This document shows, in pieces, positions 1 to 7,852 of a DNA stretch of 30,150 nt (position 1 is its first letter; every line of letters begins with the position of its first letter). The notes under the pieces are model-generated. The model was not told where the DNA came from and made no database searches. It worked only from the letters and a program-made list of their open reading frames with translations. Source of the stretch: Flavobacteriales bacterium (GTDB lineage Bacteria; Bacteroidota; Bacteroidia; Flavobacteriales_D; Parvicellaceae). Both the position numbers and the translations under genes were made by a program. The DNA lies in NCBI GenBank assembly GCA_015488785.1, contig WFNC01000427.1, forward strand, positions 1-30,150. Direction: 5' to 3'.

Positions 1-908
1 AGTTTTTGATTTACATTTTCGATACTTACGCCGATATAAGCTCGTTGTACAATTCCATAAGTCAATAAATCTTCTGTTACTTTTTGAACAATATTGGACG
101 GAACGGCAAATGAATAACCAGAGTAAGAACCTGTTCTAGATGCTATAGCAGTGTTAATTCCCACTAGCTCTCCTTGAGGATTAACCAAAGCACCTCCACT
201 ATTACCAGGGTTAACAGCAGCATCTGTTTGAATAAAAGACTCTAATGGAAAAACTTCTTTTTTAGAATCTCTTTTCAATAAATTTATATTTCGTGCTTTT
301 GCGCTTACAATTCCAGCTGTAACAGTAGAAGTTAGATTAAATGGATTTCCGACTGCTAAAACCCACTCTCCCACTTTTACACTGTCGGAGTTTGCAAAGG
401 TTGTAAATGCTAAATCTTTCGCTTCTATTTTTATTAATGCCAAATCGGTACTGGGGTCTGTCCCTATTATTTTTGCTATAAAAGTTCTTTCATCATTAAA
501 TGAAACCTCAACTTTATCGGCATCTTCGATTACATGATTATTCGTTACAATATAACCATCTTCTGATATAATAACTCCTGACCCAGTTGCAACCATGGGC
601 CTAGAACCTCGACTTCCTCTTGGTCCCCAGAAAAAATCTAAATAAGGATCATTGGAGTATGAATTGGTATATTCCGTTTTAATATGCACCACTGTATTTA
701 CCGTTTTTTCGGCAGCGAAGGTAAAATCTTTTACCTCTACAATAGACGTCGGTTTATAATTTACAGGCGTAGAAAAAACGGTCTTAGGGATTTCAACAAT
801 TCTTTCTGACGATTGCACTTCTTTTATTGGATGGATGTAATAATTTAAACCTAAACTAAAAACACCTCCAACAATTCCTGCTGCTAATATTTTAACTGTT
901 GCATTCAT
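1..908 (-). CDS. HtrA/DegP-family trypsin-like serine protease (3' end outside window)
   Basis: This is an envelope protease of the HtrA/DegP/DegQ type, which degrades or chaperones misfolded periplasmic proteins. I translated 302 residues on the minus strand before the window edge. An N-terminal hydrophobic segment (about residues 5-24, rich in Gly, Ile, Val and Leu) is a signal peptide or anchor. The catalytic triad is visible as His125 in TNNHVI, Asp155 in STDLALIK and Ser237 in NPGNSGGAL, with family-typical spacing. The visible end, YIGVSIENVN, is where HtrA proteins run into the first PDZ domain, so one or two PDZ domains probably lie beyond base 1. The ATG at 906-908 is chosen because the signal sequence begins there. 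The gene is divergent from the TPR/LuxR regulator, with about 220 bp between them. A TAnnTTTG box at 983-990 on the minus strand is the likely promoter. The family is certain; the exact paralogue is not. Confidence 0.95.
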   Translation of the reverse strand, partial: MNATVKILAAGIVGGVFSLGLNYYIHPIKEVQSSERIVEIPKTVFSTPVNYKPTSIVEVKDFTFAAEKTVNTVVHIKTEYTNSYSNDPYLDFFWGPRGSRGSRPMVATGSGVIISEDGYIVTNNHVIEDADKVEVSFNDERTFIAKIIGTDPSTDLALIKIEAKDLAFTTFANSDSVKVGEWVLAVGNPFNLTSTVTAGIVSAKARNINLLKRDSKKEVFPLESFIQTDAAVNPGNSGGALVNPQGELVGINTAIASRTGSYSGYSFAVPSNIVQKVTEDLLTYGIVQRAYIGVSIENVNQK

Positions 909-982
909 AATTATCTTTTTTTATTAAACAAAACCTTATCTTTAAAAGTAACTAGAAAATTTAGTATTAAATCAATAAGGTA

Positions 983-990
983 CAAAGATA
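983..990 (-). promoter_or_regulatory. Candidate -7 box for the HtrA gene
   Basis: Read on the minus strand this is TATCTTTG, a full match to the Bacteroidota -7 consensus TAnnTTTG. It would place the transcript start near 976 and give a leader of about 70 nt. I see no convincing -33 TTG about 19 bp further upstream, so the call rests on the -7 box and its position. Confidence 0.45.
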
Positions 991-1116
991 ACGGCAAATT
1001 ATCATTAATGTTTCAGTCTTGCCTGTTAAAAAAAGTTAATCAATGTTTCTTGATTTCATCAAAATAATATATACTTCTAAATGATATTTATCAGTTATAC
1101 TTTAGATAATAAAAAT

Positions 1117-1124
1117 TAAATTTG
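1117..1124 (+). promoter_or_regulatory. Candidate -7 box directly before the TPR/LuxR regulator
   Basis: TAAATTTG matches the TAnnTTTG -7 consensus. Its last base is 5 nt before the ATG at 1130, so transcription would begin at or next to the start codon and the mRNA would be leaderless or nearly so. No clear -33 TTG is seen upstream. In such AT-rich DNA a chance match is possible. Confidence 0.35.
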
Positions 1125-1129
1125 TGTTT

Positions 1130-2677
1130 ATGAAAATATACTATTCAATATTTATCAGTTTATTTTTTATTCTAACGAATTGCTCTAAGGAGAAAGAGTT
1201 TAAACAAGAATATATTCCTTTGAGTGAAAACGAAGCTAAAAACCTTCAGGAAGAGCTAGAAGTTTTAAGATTAGACACAACAATAATTAACGACAGTTTG
1301 ATTGCGAAGTCGGATGTTATTTTGTCGAATTACCCAAACAACATGGCAGATGTAAGTGAAAAGATAGCACATGTTTTTTATCGAAAATCCAATTTGCCCC
1401 TTACTAAATTTTATTTTGAAAAATCTGCAACCAAATTCTTAAAAGACAGTATGCAACTTAGGTATGCTGAACAACTGACAAACATTGGTGTATTAAATGA
1501 ACTTATGGGAGATTACCCTAAGGCAATAGTCAATTATTATGAGGCATTATCTATTTTTGAGCAGAATAATTTTGAGCTTAAAAGCTCATTTGTATATAAT
1601 AATTTAGGAATTATTTATCAACAACTAAAAGAAAGAGACAAATCCATTAAATTCTATAAGAAATCTTTGGAAATAGCAAAAAAAATTAACCGCTTAGATT
1701 TATGCGCCTCAAGATACAATAATATTGCTTCTGTTTATGAAGAATTTGATGCAGATTTAGACTCTGGATTGTTCTATTACAGTAAAGCCCTCGAAATTGT
1801 AGCAAGAGATTCTATAAACACTTCTTTCCCTGTAATTAAAGCGAATTTAGCTAATATTTACATCCAAAAAAATGAATTAAACAAGGCTAATCAAATTTTA
1901 GACGAAGCCCGACATTACGCTGACTCTAATAAAGTTTCAATTGGAATAGGTACCATTAACAAATTTAAAGCGGAATTATTAATCAAAAAAGGAGATTATA
2001 AATTAGCTGAAGATTACATAAATCAAACGCTATCAATAGTTCAAGGATCTAATTATAAGCAAGGAGAGTTAGAAAATTTAGCAATCTTAGTTGATTGTTT
2101 GCAAAAGCAAAATAAATATGAAAAGGCATTTTTAATCCTAAAAAAATACAATAAGTTAAAGAACGAAATCACAGGAGCTGAACAAAGAAAAGAAATTAAT
2201 AATCTAAATATTAGGTATGACGTTCAACAAAAGGATAATAAAATCAGATTATTACAGCTTCAAAAAGAAGAAACAATTCAACGTTCTAGAATTTTGTATT
2301 TTATCTTTGGTTTAATTACGCTTATTTTGATAATCTTTATTTATATCATAAATTTAAAAAGAAAACACTCAGACTTATTAGTTAAGCAGATGCAACGAGA
2401 CATTTCAGATTACATCAATCAGTTGCATGATTTTGAAGAAGAAATGAATGAAAAAGAAATTTCTCAACATGATTTGTTTCTTCAGAAAATAAAAAAGTTT
2501 GATTTAACTGAGCGAGAAGAAGAAGTACTTTTATACATTTCTAAAGGATATAAAAATACTGAAATAGCAGAAAAAATGTTTGTATCAATCAATACAACAA
2601 AAACACACATCAAAAATATATTCATAAAACTAGATGTGAGAAATAGAATTGAAGCAGCCAATAAAGCTAAAGTATAG
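1130..2677 (+). CDS. TPR-repeat, membrane-anchored LuxR-type transcriptional regulator
   Basis: This 515-residue protein belongs to a one-piece sensor/regulator architecture common in Bacteroidota. It begins with a signal sequence ending in a lipobox-like LTNC (Cys18). A long helical region of TPR repeats follows (about residues 60-340, with blocks such as DYPKAIVNYYEALSIFE). A single membrane helix lies at about 388-410, then a short coiled coil rich in Glu and Gln. The C terminus (about 457-513) is a LuxR/GerE helix-turn-helix with LTEREEEVLLYISKGYKNTEIAEK-type core residues and a TTKTHIKNIF recognition region. Export of the TPR part and a cytoplasmic HTH are consistent with sensing outside the membrane. 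The ATG at 1130 is preferred over a GTG two codons earlier because it begins the MKIYY signal sequence. It lies 109 bp upstream of an exported-protein operon, its likely but unproven target. The lipobox is imperfect, so it may instead be a plain signal anchor. Confidence 0.88.
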   Translation: MKIYYSIFISLFFILTNCSKEKEFKQEYIPLSENEAKNLQEELEVLRLDTTIINDSLIAKSDVILSNYPNNMADVSEKIAHVFYRKSNLPLTKFYFEKSATKFLKDSMQLRYAEQLTNIGVLNELMGDYPKAIVNYYEALSIFEQNNFELKSSFVYNNLGIIYQQLKERDKSIKFYKKSLEIAKKINRLDLCASRYNNIASVYEEFDADLDSGLFYYSKALEIVARDSINTSFPVIKANLANIYIQKNELNKANQILDEARHYADSNKVSIGIGTINKFKAELLIKKGDYKLAEDYINQTLSIVQGSNYKQGELENLAILVDCLQKQNKYEKAFLILKKYNKLKNEITGAEQRKEINNLNIRYDVQQKDNKIRLLQLQKEETIQRSRILYFIFGLITLILIIFIYIINLKRKHSDLLVKQMQRDISDYINQLHDFEEEMNEKEISQHDLFLQKIKKFDLTEREEEVLLYISKGYKNTEIAEKMFVSINTTKTHIKNIFIKLDVRNRIEAANKAKV

Positions 2678-2711
2678 AAAAGCTTCAAAAACCTTGTTTT
2701 TATTAGAAAAT

Positions 2712-2749
2712 CACCCTAAAGGGTGAAAAATAATACAACGCTTCAGCGT
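2712..2749. repeat. Two short perfect hairpins between regulator and exported-protein operon
   Basis: CACCCT-AA-AGGGTG (2712-2725) and ACGCT-TC-AGCGT (2738-2749) are perfect inverted repeats with 2-base centres, 12 bp apart. Neither is followed by a T run, so they are poor terminators. With centres this small they fit protein-binding dyads better than RNA hairpins. They lie between the LuxR-type regulator and the next operon. Confidence 0.5.
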
Positions 2750-2751
2750 AC

Positions 2752-2786
2752 TTTTATATCAGAATTAATCTTTAACTGATATAAAA
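2752..2786 (+). promoter_or_regulatory. 11-bp inverted repeat overlapping the start codon of the next gene
   Basis: TTTTATATCAG (2752-2762) pairs perfectly with CTGATATAAAA (2776-2786) around a 13-nt loop. The last base of the right arm is the A of the ATG at 2786. In RNA this hairpin would hold the bases immediately upstream of the start codon in a stem. In DNA it is a dyad suited to a dimeric regulator. The symmetry is seen directly; the function is inferred. Confidence 0.6.
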
Positions 2787-3631
2787 TGAAAAAAATTAAC
2801 ACATTATTATTTTGCACACTAATTACAATGTTAAGTTTTGCGCAAGAAAAACAATTGAAACGTTATGAACTGGAATCGGGAATTATAGAATATAAAACAA
2901 CTGTATCTGGAAAAATTATGGGAAGTACCACGACAGGTTCCGGAATTGAAAAATTATATTTTAAAAACTGGGGAGCAATCGAACTTCAAGAGGTTGAGTC
3001 TAGCACAACCACAATCACTAAACTATTTGGCAAAGAAAACATAGATAAAAGTGAGGTTCATACACTATCAAAATTAGACAATGGAAAAAGTTATCATGTA
3101 GATTTCAAAAAAGAAGAAATTTTATTGAGAAGAGATTTAGCTATGGAATCTATAAAAGAATATAACGATGGAGACGCTCATCAAACAGGTCGGAATATGC
3201 TTGAAGCAATAGGAGGACAAAAAATAGGAGAAGAAGTTTTTATGAATTACAATTGTGAAGTTTGGACAGCAATGGGAACTAAAATGTGGATTTATAAGGG
3301 ATTACCTTTAAAATCTGAATCATCTATTATGGGGATGAAAACGATTAAAATAGCAACTAAAATAGAATTAAACACTCCAGTATCAGATAGTTACTTTAAA
3401 CTCCCTGATTTTCCAATCGTTAAAGCAAACGAATACACAAACAACAAAGAATATGAAAATGATAAAGCAGAAATGAAAGCAAACGCTAAAGCAATGGAAA
3501 ATATGACTTATGAAGAATATAAAACGATGGTTATAAAAGAAGATCCAGAAGCTAAAGACATGAGTGAACAAGAAATGAGACAAGGTTATAGCCTTTTTAA
3601 ATTTATGATAAAACAAGCAAATAAAAAATAA
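2786..3631 (+). CDS. Exported protein of unknown function, first gene of a three-gene exported set
   Basis: This 281-residue protein has a clear signal peptide (MKKINTLLFCTLITMLSFAQ, cleavage after about residue 19 or 20). The mature part is soluble, with an N-terminal region rich in Gly, Thr and Lys in short alternating stretches that suggest beta structure. It includes GIIEYKTTVSGKIMG and a later YKGLPLKSESSIMGMK segment like those in small exported beta-rich proteins of Bacteroidota. The last 60 residues are charged and helical, rich in Lys, Glu, Met and Ala. There is no C-terminal sorting domain, so it probably stays in the periplasm. Only 5 bases separate it from the next gene, so it is almost certainly co-transcribed. 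I do not recognise a named family with confidence; a DUF4412-like fold is possible but not established. Confidence 0.8.
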   Translation: MKKINTLLFCTLITMLSFAQEKQLKRYELESGIIEYKTTVSGKIMGSTTTGSGIEKLYFKNWGAIELQEVESSTTTITKLFGKENIDKSEVHTLSKLDNGKSYHVDFKKEEILLRRDLAMESIKEYNDGDAHQTGRNMLEAIGGQKIGEEVFMNYNCEVWTAMGTKMWIYKGLPLKSESSIMGMKTIKIATKIELNTPVSDSYFKLPDFPIVKANEYTNNKEYENDKAEMKANAKAMENMTYEEYKTMVIKEDPEAKDMSEQEMRQGYSLFKFMIKQANKK

Positions 3632-3636
3632 CAATT

Positions 3637-4692
3637 ATGAAAACAATTTTAAAAACAATGCTCGCAATTGGAGTTTTAGCAGTAAGTAGTATTGCTAGTG
3701 CTCAAACTACAGGAATTAATTATCAGGCAACGGTAAGAGATGCTTCTGGAGGTTTAATGGTAAATCAATCTGTCGATGTGATTTTTAGCATCATAGAATC
3801 TTCCCCATCAGGAACGATAAAATATATAGAAAATCAAACCCTTACTACAAATGCATATGGAGGTTTTGTTGCAATAATTGGTCAAGGAAATCCAACTCAA
3901 GGAACATTTAATTCTATATTGTGGGGAAACAACAATCATTTTTTGAATGTGAATGTTGATGGAAATGATCTCGGAACAATACAGTTTATGTCCGTACCTT
4001 ACGCTCTCCATGCAAAAGATGCTGACTACGCACACGATGCAACCGATGCCGAATATGCTGACCTAGCAGGAGAAATTTCAAATCCAATTTGGAAAAGAAA
4101 ACAATCTAATGGAGATTATTTTACAGAAGGCGAACCTGTAATTATAGGTGATTCCGTAGCCGATGCTCAGGGTTTGACAATTTCTTTAGGGAAAATTACA
4201 AGCAGTACAGCAGAACTCGTAGATTTAATTGTTGACACTTTAGAACCAAATAGAGATGTTTTGAACATGAAAGTTGGGTCTAATTCTGCTAATAACGGTC
4301 AATTTATTGAATGTAAGAAAGCTAATGCGCTTAAATTTGTTGTAGATGTAGATGGTACAGTGAGATTAGCGAAAGAAATTAACAGAATAGCTACAGGTGC
4401 CGCAGATATGATTCCAATTGCTTATGGTTATGTCAATGCTTTAGGAGTTCTCAGCCTTAATAATTCAACTCCAAATGTTAGTTGTACCAAAATAGCAACA
4501 GGTAAATATGAAATTACAATTTCAGGGGAATCTTATAATATTACTGATTATATTGCCATTGTATCCGCACAAGGAGTTAATGCAAATATTATTTCTTCTT
4601 CCTATTCGAATTCTAAGTTAACAGTCCATTCTTTTAATCATTTTGGTTCTGTTACTAACGCTCCTTTTAGATTCATTGTTTACAAACCTTAA
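3637..4692 (+). CDS. Exported surface-type protein with Bacteroidota NYQATVRD N-terminal module
   Basis: This 351-residue protein has a signal peptide ending in SSIASAQ (about residue 23). The start of the mature protein, GINYQATVRDASGGLM, and the later segment FMSVPYALHAKDADYA (about residues 118-133) form a module often found at the N terminus of large Bacteroidota surface and tail-fibre-like proteins. An Ala-Asp-Tyr-rich linker follows. The C-terminal 130 residues look beta-rich and end in FRFIVYKP without a T9SS sorting motif. In the known larger relatives this N-terminal module precedes repeats or fibre domains; here it is attached to a compact C-terminal domain. It sits 5 bases after the preceding gene and 4 bases before the following one. 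The function is unknown; attachment or surface structure is an inference from related architecture. Confidence 0.82.
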   Translation: MKTILKTMLAIGVLAVSSIASAQTTGINYQATVRDASGGLMVNQSVDVIFSIIESSPSGTIKYIENQTLTTNAYGGFVAIIGQGNPTQGTFNSILWGNNNHFLNVNVDGNDLGTIQFMSVPYALHAKDADYAHDATDAEYADLAGEISNPIWKRKQSNGDYFTEGEPVIIGDSVADAQGLTISLGKITSSTAELVDLIVDTLEPNRDVLNMKVGSNSANNGQFIECKKANALKFVVDVDGTVRLAKEINRIATGAADMIPIAYGYVNALGVLSLNNSTPNVSCTKIATGKYEITISGESYNITDYIAIVSAQGVNANIISSSYSNSKLTVHSFNHFGSVTNAPFRFIVYKP

Positions 4693-4696
4693 GCTT

Positions 4697-5194
4697 ATGA
4701 AATATATCATAATTTTATTTATGGTCGTAGCAGCTACAATCATAAATGCACAATCAATAGAAAAACAAGTAATAGCTTCAACTGGAGGAGTTTTATCTAA
4801 CGGAACCTACGAAATATCGGCAACAGTTGGAGAAACTGTAGTAGAGACTTTTATTTCAGGTACGTTAACTTTGACTCAAGGTTTTCAACAAGCAAATGGT
4901 AGTCAAACTTCCGTTGAAGAGTTGGTAGTAACCGCTAACTATAAACTTTACCCAAATCCAACTTTAGGGAATGCGATATTAGAATTGGAATCAGTAAATT
5001 CAGATGCTACTATTTCGCTAATAATGTATAACACAATAGGGAAACTAATTTATAGTAAAACAATAATATTACAAGCAAATAGAATAACAACGATTAATTT
5101 AGATTTGACAAATCACAGTAATGGTGTTTATTTTGTAAATATTTTAGATTCAAAATCTACATTAGTAAATACAATAAAACTAATAAAAAAATAG
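4697..5194 (+). CDS. Small T9SS-secreted protein with type A sorting domain
   Basis: This 165-residue protein has a signal peptide (MKYIIILFMVVAATIINAQ), a short module of about 55 residues (VIASTGGVLSNGTYEISATVGETVV, a pattern frequent in T9SS cargo), and a C-terminal sorting domain. That domain starts at YKLYPNPTLGNAILEL, continues through YNTIGKLIYSK and LTNHSNGVYFVNIL, and ends in IKLIKK. Such a domain directs passage through the T9SS outer-membrane pore and usually surface anchoring. The ATG at 4697 is chosen because the signal peptide begins there; the frame stays open 18 codons upstream, but that stretch lies inside the preceding gene. This is the last gene of the operon and is followed by a strong terminator. 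With almost no passenger beyond the sorting domain, it may be a surface partner of the two proteins encoded upstream. Confidence 0.88.
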   Translation: MKYIIILFMVVAATIINAQSIEKQVIASTGGVLSNGTYEISATVGETVVETFISGTLTLTQGFQQANGSQTSVEELVVTANYKLYPNPTLGNAILELESVNSDATISLIMYNTIGKLIYSKTIILQANRITTINLDLTNHSNGVYFVNILDSKSTLVNTIKLIKK

Positions 5195-5215
5195 ACCTCT
5201 GTTTTTTATTACTCT

Positions 5216-5247
5216 AAAAGCAAGATGAGATTCATCTTGCTTTTTTT
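5216..5247 (+). terminator. Rho-independent terminator of the exported-protein operon
   Basis: AAAAGCAAGATGA (5216-5228) and TCATCTTGCTTTT (5232-5244) are perfectly complementary around a 3-nt loop and run into a T tract ending at 5247. It lies 22 bases after the stop codon at 5194. Confidence 0.92.
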
Positions 5248-5608
5248 ATATCAAAAAACATTGAAGAAAAGGTTATTCTCTTTAGTGCTTGTTTGTGAAA
5301 CATTCTTTTTCATCTTGTAAAGAATTTAATTTTACATCGTTATGTTGAATAATAGTATAGCTTATCAAGAGTTTCTAGTGCCACTCATGACGCTTGCTAA
5401 CCTGTGCTAACAATAATTTTTATCGAAAAAAAGGTTAAATCTGAATTCAAATCACAAATGCATCATCTGTGTTAAACAATAATTACAGTATTAAACTTTG
5501 AGGTACTTCTATATTATTCTACCCATACTAAACTCGGTAGAACCTTTATTCAACTATTTTAATCTACTGTTGTTGTGTGTTTAATAAATTCAAAAATCAA
5601 AAAAATAG
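5248..5608. other. Gene-free region between convergent genes
   Basis: I see no supported gene here. One 22-codon frame starts at 5342 but has no promoter or other support. A 7-bp direct repeat TGCTAAC occurs at 5395 and 5405, which is probably chance. No clear terminator hairpin serves the minus-strand gene that ends at 5609. Confidence 0.5.
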
Positions 5609-6796
5609 TTACGCTTTTTTTGGAACTGTTTTTTTATACCAAAAATAATAGAGCAGTACCAAAATCAATAACAAAGGTCTAAAAGCAGGATTAAATTCTT
5701 GGGGAATCGCAATCCAGAATAAGACAATACCGAAGTGAAAAAAGGCTTGAACCAAATAAAATTTATTGAATAAGAATTGAAGTTTTTTAGAAAAAATAGA
5801 AATTAAAGCAATAAAATGTAACGGATTTAACCAAAGTAAATTATAATTTAATTTAGTTGGCTGATGATCTGTAAAAAACCATAAGAACACAAGTACAACA
5901 CCTCCTATCCCAAAAGAGAAAAATAGAAGCGCATCAAAAGTAGAAGTCAGGTATTTGATGTTTACAAGGTGTAAAAGTAAGGCTACAAAAAATATCCCCC
6001 AACAAATAAACAAAGGTGACCAAGATTCTTTATCTCCGTCAATATATGACTTTCCTTTTTCCAATTCATGGACAGCCAAAACTAATGGTTCTACATTTCC
6101 ATTGTCCAATTTAATAGATGCTAACCCAATTGACTGTTCTAAATACTTCGGTAAAAATTGCATTTCTTTACTCGTAGTCAGTTTGTCTATTTTTGACCCA
6201 AGCGCTAAATCTATTCCAAAATCTGACCATGGTTGCGAAATACTTACTTGCTTGTCAATCAATTGACGGTAAGAGAGTTGATTTGCCAATGGCAATTCTT
6301 TTCTAATTAAATTATCACCCAATACTTTTTCAAAAATATCAGAAATTCTACTGGAACAATTATCAAAAAAGAAGTCGTATTGATAGTATCTGTTTTCTGG
6401 TCTATAGTTAAATTGTATTTCATCCCAAAGTGCTAATTTTTGTTGATAGCTTAAATTTAAGACCTGTTCTCTAACTGTTCGTTGTTCGTATTGATAACTG
6501 TAAATAAAATTTTCGTACAGTTCTTCTGCCATATAATATTTCAATTTTCCTTTAGCAAATCTAAACTGAAAATCGAGTTCACTATCTCCAAATTCGAACA
6601 TTCCCCAATTATACACAAAGTCAATGTGGTTGAATGGATCTTGTATTCTTATAGCGCTATGCCCAAATAGTGAGTAAATTTCGGTTCCTTCATCGCAAGT
6701 AATTAAACTAACAATTGTTTTTGGAGAGAGAGTTTGACTTTTTACGCTATTCGAAAAGATTAGAATAAGTAAAAATAGTTTTAATACAGACTTCAT
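5609..6796 (-). CDS. DUF4105 (Lnb N-terminal-like) protein with C-terminal membrane helices
   Basis: This 395-residue protein has a signal peptide (about residues 1-21, ending NSVKSQ). A DUF4105 domain follows, with the hallmark LFGHSAIRIQDP near residue 50 and an FFFDNCSSRISD segment near residue 140; these supply a conserved His and Cys. After residue 260 come about five hydrophobic helices. The domain is thought to be related to papain/NlpC-like cysteine enzymes, because relatives carry a similar His/Cys pair; one characterised relative, Lnb, transfers acyl chains between lipoprotein lipids. Whether this protein does the same is not known. The ATG at 6796 is preferred to one 13 codons upstream because it opens directly into the signal peptide. 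It stands alone, with a possible -7 box at 6892-6899. Confidence 0.85.
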   Translation of the reverse strand: MKSVLKLFLLILIFSNSVKSQTLSPKTIVSLITCDEGTEIYSLFGHSAIRIQDPFNHIDFVYNWGMFEFGDSELDFQFRFAKGKLKYYMAEELYENFIYSYQYEQRTVREQVLNLSYQQKLALWDEIQFNYRPENRYYQYDFFFDNCSSRISDIFEKVLGDNLIRKELPLANQLSYRQLIDKQVSISQPWSDFGIDLALGSKIDKLTTSKEMQFLPKYLEQSIGLASIKLDNGNVEPLVLAVHELEKGKSYIDGDKESWSPLFICWGIFFVALLLHLVNIKYLTSTFDALLFFSFGIGGVVLVFLWFFTDHQPTKLNYNLLWLNPLHFIALISIFSKKLQFLFNKFYLVQAFFHFGIVLFWIAIPQEFNPAFRPLLLILVLLYYFWYKKTVPKKA

Positions 6797-6891
6797 GATA
6801 ATGTTAAAATAAATTTTATAATCTAAACACTTCAAATTTGATTTAGTTGAGATTTGAATTTTAGTGTTCTAAATAAACTAGTTTTCTGTTC

Positions 6892-6899
6892 CAAAAATA
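6892..6899 (-). promoter_or_regulatory. Candidate -7 box for the DUF4105 gene
   Basis: On the minus strand this reads TATTTTTG, a match to TAnnTTTG. It would start transcription near 6886, about 90 nt before the ATG at 6796. No well-spaced -33 TTG is seen. Confidence 0.35.
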
Positions 6900-6967
6900 A
6901 AGAATTTAAACCAACCTAACTGCTTATTAACCAAAGAAAGCATAAATTTAAGTCATAATGAATTTTA

Positions 6968-7666
6968 TCAATTCCATTTCTTCCAACGAAACAACCAATA
7001 AGAAAGAAGAATATTTCCCAATCCAGCACCAATAAACGCTAAAATATAATAAGGCCAATCTCCGATTACTAAAGGATTTTCTACAATTGGTTTTTCACTC
7101 AAAAACATATAATTGCCTTTAAAAAAGTAATTGAACAACCCTAAAAAAGCCATTAATATTAATCCTAAAATAAATGAAGAAACCCAAGAGTTTTTTCTTA
7201 TTCTTTTCCCTTTTACGTAAAAATAATATAAACCAAACAGCATAATTAAGATATGAGAAAGGTAATAATCAACATGCGTCAGTGGGTTGTAAATCATTGC
7301 TATTTCTGGAGTTAAAAAAGATTGTAAAGCACCTCCTAATCCCAATAATAGAATAAATTCAAACAAGTATTGATTGAATCGGAACATTAAAAAACCTCCA
7401 AGAATTCTAGAAATATCACACAGTTGCAAAGGGAGCGTTTCTCCTGCATTCCACGTTCCAGAATAAATATAGTAAGCCTGCCAAATAAATACATGAATGA
7501 TAATGTAAGCAAAAAAGCCAATTTCCCATTTCCGCTGCGTACTTGCCGATTGATTTTTTAGAAACCTTAAAACAAGCACAATAACTAATGCCGAAATAAT
7601 ATTTCCAATCCACCAGCTGAAAGACAAAGGAGGAATAATGGTATGTGTAAGAAACAGAGTTGTCAT
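6968..7666 (-). CDS. YwaF/TIGR02206-family integral membrane protein
   Basis: This 232-residue protein is almost entirely hydrophobic, with about six or seven membrane helices. It carries features of the YwaF-like (TIGR02206) family: a WKAYY-like WQAYYIYSGTWNAGETLPLQLCD segment (about residues 62-85), which includes the conserved LPLQLCDISR core, and GNYMFLSEKP near residue 187. The family is widespread in Firmicutes and Bacteroidota and has no established function. The gene lies on the minus strand, in the same direction as the DUF4105 gene but about 170 bp upstream of it, so it is probably transcribed separately. The start at 7666 gives the usual length for the family. Family assignment is fairly sure; the role is unknown. 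Confidence 0.85.
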   Translation of the reverse strand: MTTLFLTHTIIPPLSFSWWIGNIISALVIVLVLRFLKNQSASTQRKWEIGFFAYIIIHVFIWQAYYIYSGTWNAGETLPLQLCDISRILGGFLMFRFNQYLFEFILLLGLGGALQSFLTPEIAMIYNPLTHVDYYLSHILIMLFGLYYFYVKGKRIRKNSWVSSFILGLILMAFLGLFNYFFKGNYMFLSEKPIVENPLVIGDWPYYILAFIGAGLGNILLSYWLFRWKKWN

Positions 7667-7852
7667 ATTTTTTCCGAATGTATGAATTTTTTAATAAAAT
7701 TGTTTAATGTCGAGGTGTAAAATTAGCTGAGTAAATTATCAACTTAAAGTTCGATTTTAAATAATTTTCAATATAAATATGCATTTGAATTAGGTTAATA
7801 TTTCAAAAAACTTAACTTAGCATTACTTAATCAATTAATAATTTATATCAAT

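Noticed and set aside
5342..5410. 22-codon plus-strand frame in the gene-free region
   Set aside because: No promoter box, no hydrophobic or repetitive pattern, and the length is within chance expectation.
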